From positions 1 through 7,073 of the forward strand of contig PLXB01000413.1 in NCBI GenBank assembly GCA_003151215.1: a stretch of DNA of 7,073 nucleotides. Direction: 5' to 3'. Positions 6,076 through 7,073 of the stretch are shown in pieces. How positions within the stretch are numbered: position 1 is the stretch's first letter; each line of letters starts with the position of its first letter. The DNA comes from Ignavibacteriota bacterium. Its GTDB lineage: Bacteria; Bacteroidota; Kapaibacteriia; Palsa-1295. The position numbers and the translations under genes are program-made. The notes below the pieces were generated by a model. That model had not been told where the DNA came from, did not search any database, and saw only the letters and a list, made by a program, of their open reading frames with translations.

Positions 6076-7073
6076 TTATCTGATCACATTCACATTTCTG
6101 CTCATCACTTTACCTCCGCAATCAACTCTCAACGTATAATGCCCTGCCGGAAGCGTACGGGGATCGAGCGGAAGATCGTACGAACCTTGGTAGAGTTCAC
6201 CATCTGCAACATTGGATACTTCCCTGCCGAGATCATCGAATAATATTATATGAACAACACCCGAATAAGCAAGAGTTAGCTTTATATGTGCTTCACTTTG
6301 TGCAGGATTCGGAATGATACTTACATCCGATACGCTTGAATTAGCAAGAGGCGCTGAGGCAGCTACGTTAGTCGCTTCAATATAGAACCACGGGCTATTG
6401 ATGAGCGATTGATCAATGGCAATTTTAAACGTATTTGTTCCGCTCGTCCTGATTCCTTCAATATTCATCACCATTATATTTCCCGACGAATCGAGAGGAT
6501 GAGCGATAAGGCGGCTCGAATCGGAATTGATAAAGAATTCAAATTTTCCTGCGCTCATGATTGTTGGAGCAACTCCCCAGTGATTTCCGATGCTCGAATC
6601 ATGATATTGCCAAACTTCCCGTGAGTTTTGGGAACGAGTTGCAGCAGTTAAAAGCATCGTCGAAGGTGAAAGCTGCGAAAGTAATATCGACTGAAGATCA
6701 CCGCCGTCATCCAACCTGCGAAAACGGAAACTCCCTATCGTTACCGTATCGGCACCGAATATTCCTGATGCAGCACTGAACCCGTTTGCATTTGCAATGA
6801 AGTATCCCCCTGTCTGGCTCCATCGAAGTTCGGATGTACTGGAAACTTTCGTTGAAGTATCTGTTAAATACGGATATTCGGCTGCAACTTTATGATTAGG
6901 CGAATCGAATTTCTCCCGAACGAGATCTTGCGTTGCAATATTAGGATCGAGATACGAAGCCTCTACGCCGAAAGGGCCGTTATAATGTCCCGGGACACTT
7001 TCGAGCAACACGTCATCAGAAACATGAGTAATGGTATCGGTTGTCGGCGAAGATTGTATTCTTTGATTGCGAA
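6076..7073 (-). CDS. Type IX-secreted protein, C-terminal part with Por sorting domain; 5' end cut by the window
   Basis: The frame is open from the right window edge to TAA at 6078-6076, giving 331 residues. A GTG at 7011-7009 could be read as a start, but the frame continues upstream (...TTDTITHVSDDV) to the edge, so it is an internal Val and the true start lies outside. The last 80 or so residues (about 6079-6330) form a type IX sorting domain: SDVSIIPNPAQ, a strand with VVHIILFDDLGREV, then LPAGHYTLRVDCGGKVMSRNVNVIR. This domain directs passage through the outer membrane by the Por system, after which it is normally removed. The rest is beta-rich (for example SGGYFIANANGF-like and FKIAID...SPWFYIEATN segments) and shows no catalytic motif I recognise. 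The function is therefore unassigned; a surface-bound or released protein is the inference. Confidence 0.88.
   Translation of the reverse strand, partial: RNQRIQSSPTTDTITHVSDDVLLESVPGHYNGPFGVEASYLDPNIATQDLVREKFDSPNHKVAAEYPYLTDTSTKVSSTSELRWSQTGGYFIANANGFSAASGIFGADTVTIGSFRFRRLDDGGDLQSILLSQLSPSTMLLTAATRSQNSREVWQYHDSSIGNHWGVAPTIMSAGKFEFFINSDSSRLIAHPLDSSGNIMVMNIEGIRTSGTNTFKIAIDQSLINSPWFYIEATNVAASAPLANSSVSDVSIIPNPAQSEAHIKLTLAYSGVVHIILFDDLGREVSNVADGELYQGSYDLPLDPRTLPAGHYTLRVDCGGKVMSRNVNVIR
6079..6330 (-). other. Type IX secretion C-terminal sorting domain
   Basis: This is the last 80 or so residues of the right-hand gene. The 'S.IPNPA' opening, the 'I.LFD.LGREV' middle strand and the 'LPAGHYTLRV' strand ahead of a final beta strand are the three hallmarks of Por/type A sorting domains. 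It is the strongest taxonomic clue in the window, since the system is largely confined to the Bacteroidota/FCB group. Confidence 0.9.

Noticed and set aside
7009..7011. GTG as the start of the type IX-secreted protein
   Set aside because: The frame stays open through to the window edge and no signal peptide follows the GTG, so it is an internal Val codon.

Overview
The window looks like chromosomal DNA from a member of the Bacteroidota/Chlorobi (FCB) group, possibly an Ignavibacteria- or Kapabacteria-like lineage. Three things point there. The last gene ends in a typical type IX secretion (Por) C-terminal sorting domain. The large adhesin carries the 'LDISSTTHGVLIPRLTTAQ...YNGSSW' and 'VGIGTMNP...LHISG' motifs that are common in surface proteins of this group. 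No gene start that I could place has a Shine-Dalgarno sequence. The lineage is inferred from these traits, not from a marker-gene comparison.

Layout. (1) Positions 1-828, minus strand: the N-terminal 276 residues of a secreted (alpha/alpha)6-barrel glycoside hydrolase resembling family GH76 (alpha-1,6-mannanase). It is open to the left window edge. (2) 829-1011: a divergent intergenic region with a plausible Bacteroidota-type promoter for the hydrolase, bracketed by an 8-bp inverted repeat. (3) 1012-1659, plus strand: a 215-residue lipoprotein with a 'VPAGTF.C.KY...WWSPGFGLIK' core. (4) 1662-1692: a perfect 12-bp hairpin, probably a bidirectional terminator. (5) 1706-4825, minus strand: a 1039-residue exported fibre/adhesin-like protein. 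It has a YadA-like glycine-rich head, tandem 9-residue repeats, a 'GDYAE' domain resembling the autocleaving chaperone domain (peptidase G2) of phage tail spikes, and a terminal coiled coil. (6) 4826-5027: a second divergent intergenic region with a near-palindrome. (7) 5028-6071, plus strand: tryptophanyl-tRNA synthetase of the iron-sulfur-cluster type. (8) 6076-7073, minus strand: the C-terminal part of a type IX-secreted protein, open to the right edge and facing trpS with 4 bp between stop codons.

The genes do not form one operon: strands alternate (- + - + -), so each is probably its own transcription unit. Four of the five encode envelope or exported proteins, and trpS is a housekeeping gene among them. 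I see no CRISPR array, transposase, integrase, tRNA, rRNA or recognisable defence system. The least ordinary item is the adhesin, which joins bacterial-adhesin head repeats to a phage-tail-spike-like processing domain. The next is the four-cysteine motif in TrpRS. Neither is a wholly new system on present evidence.
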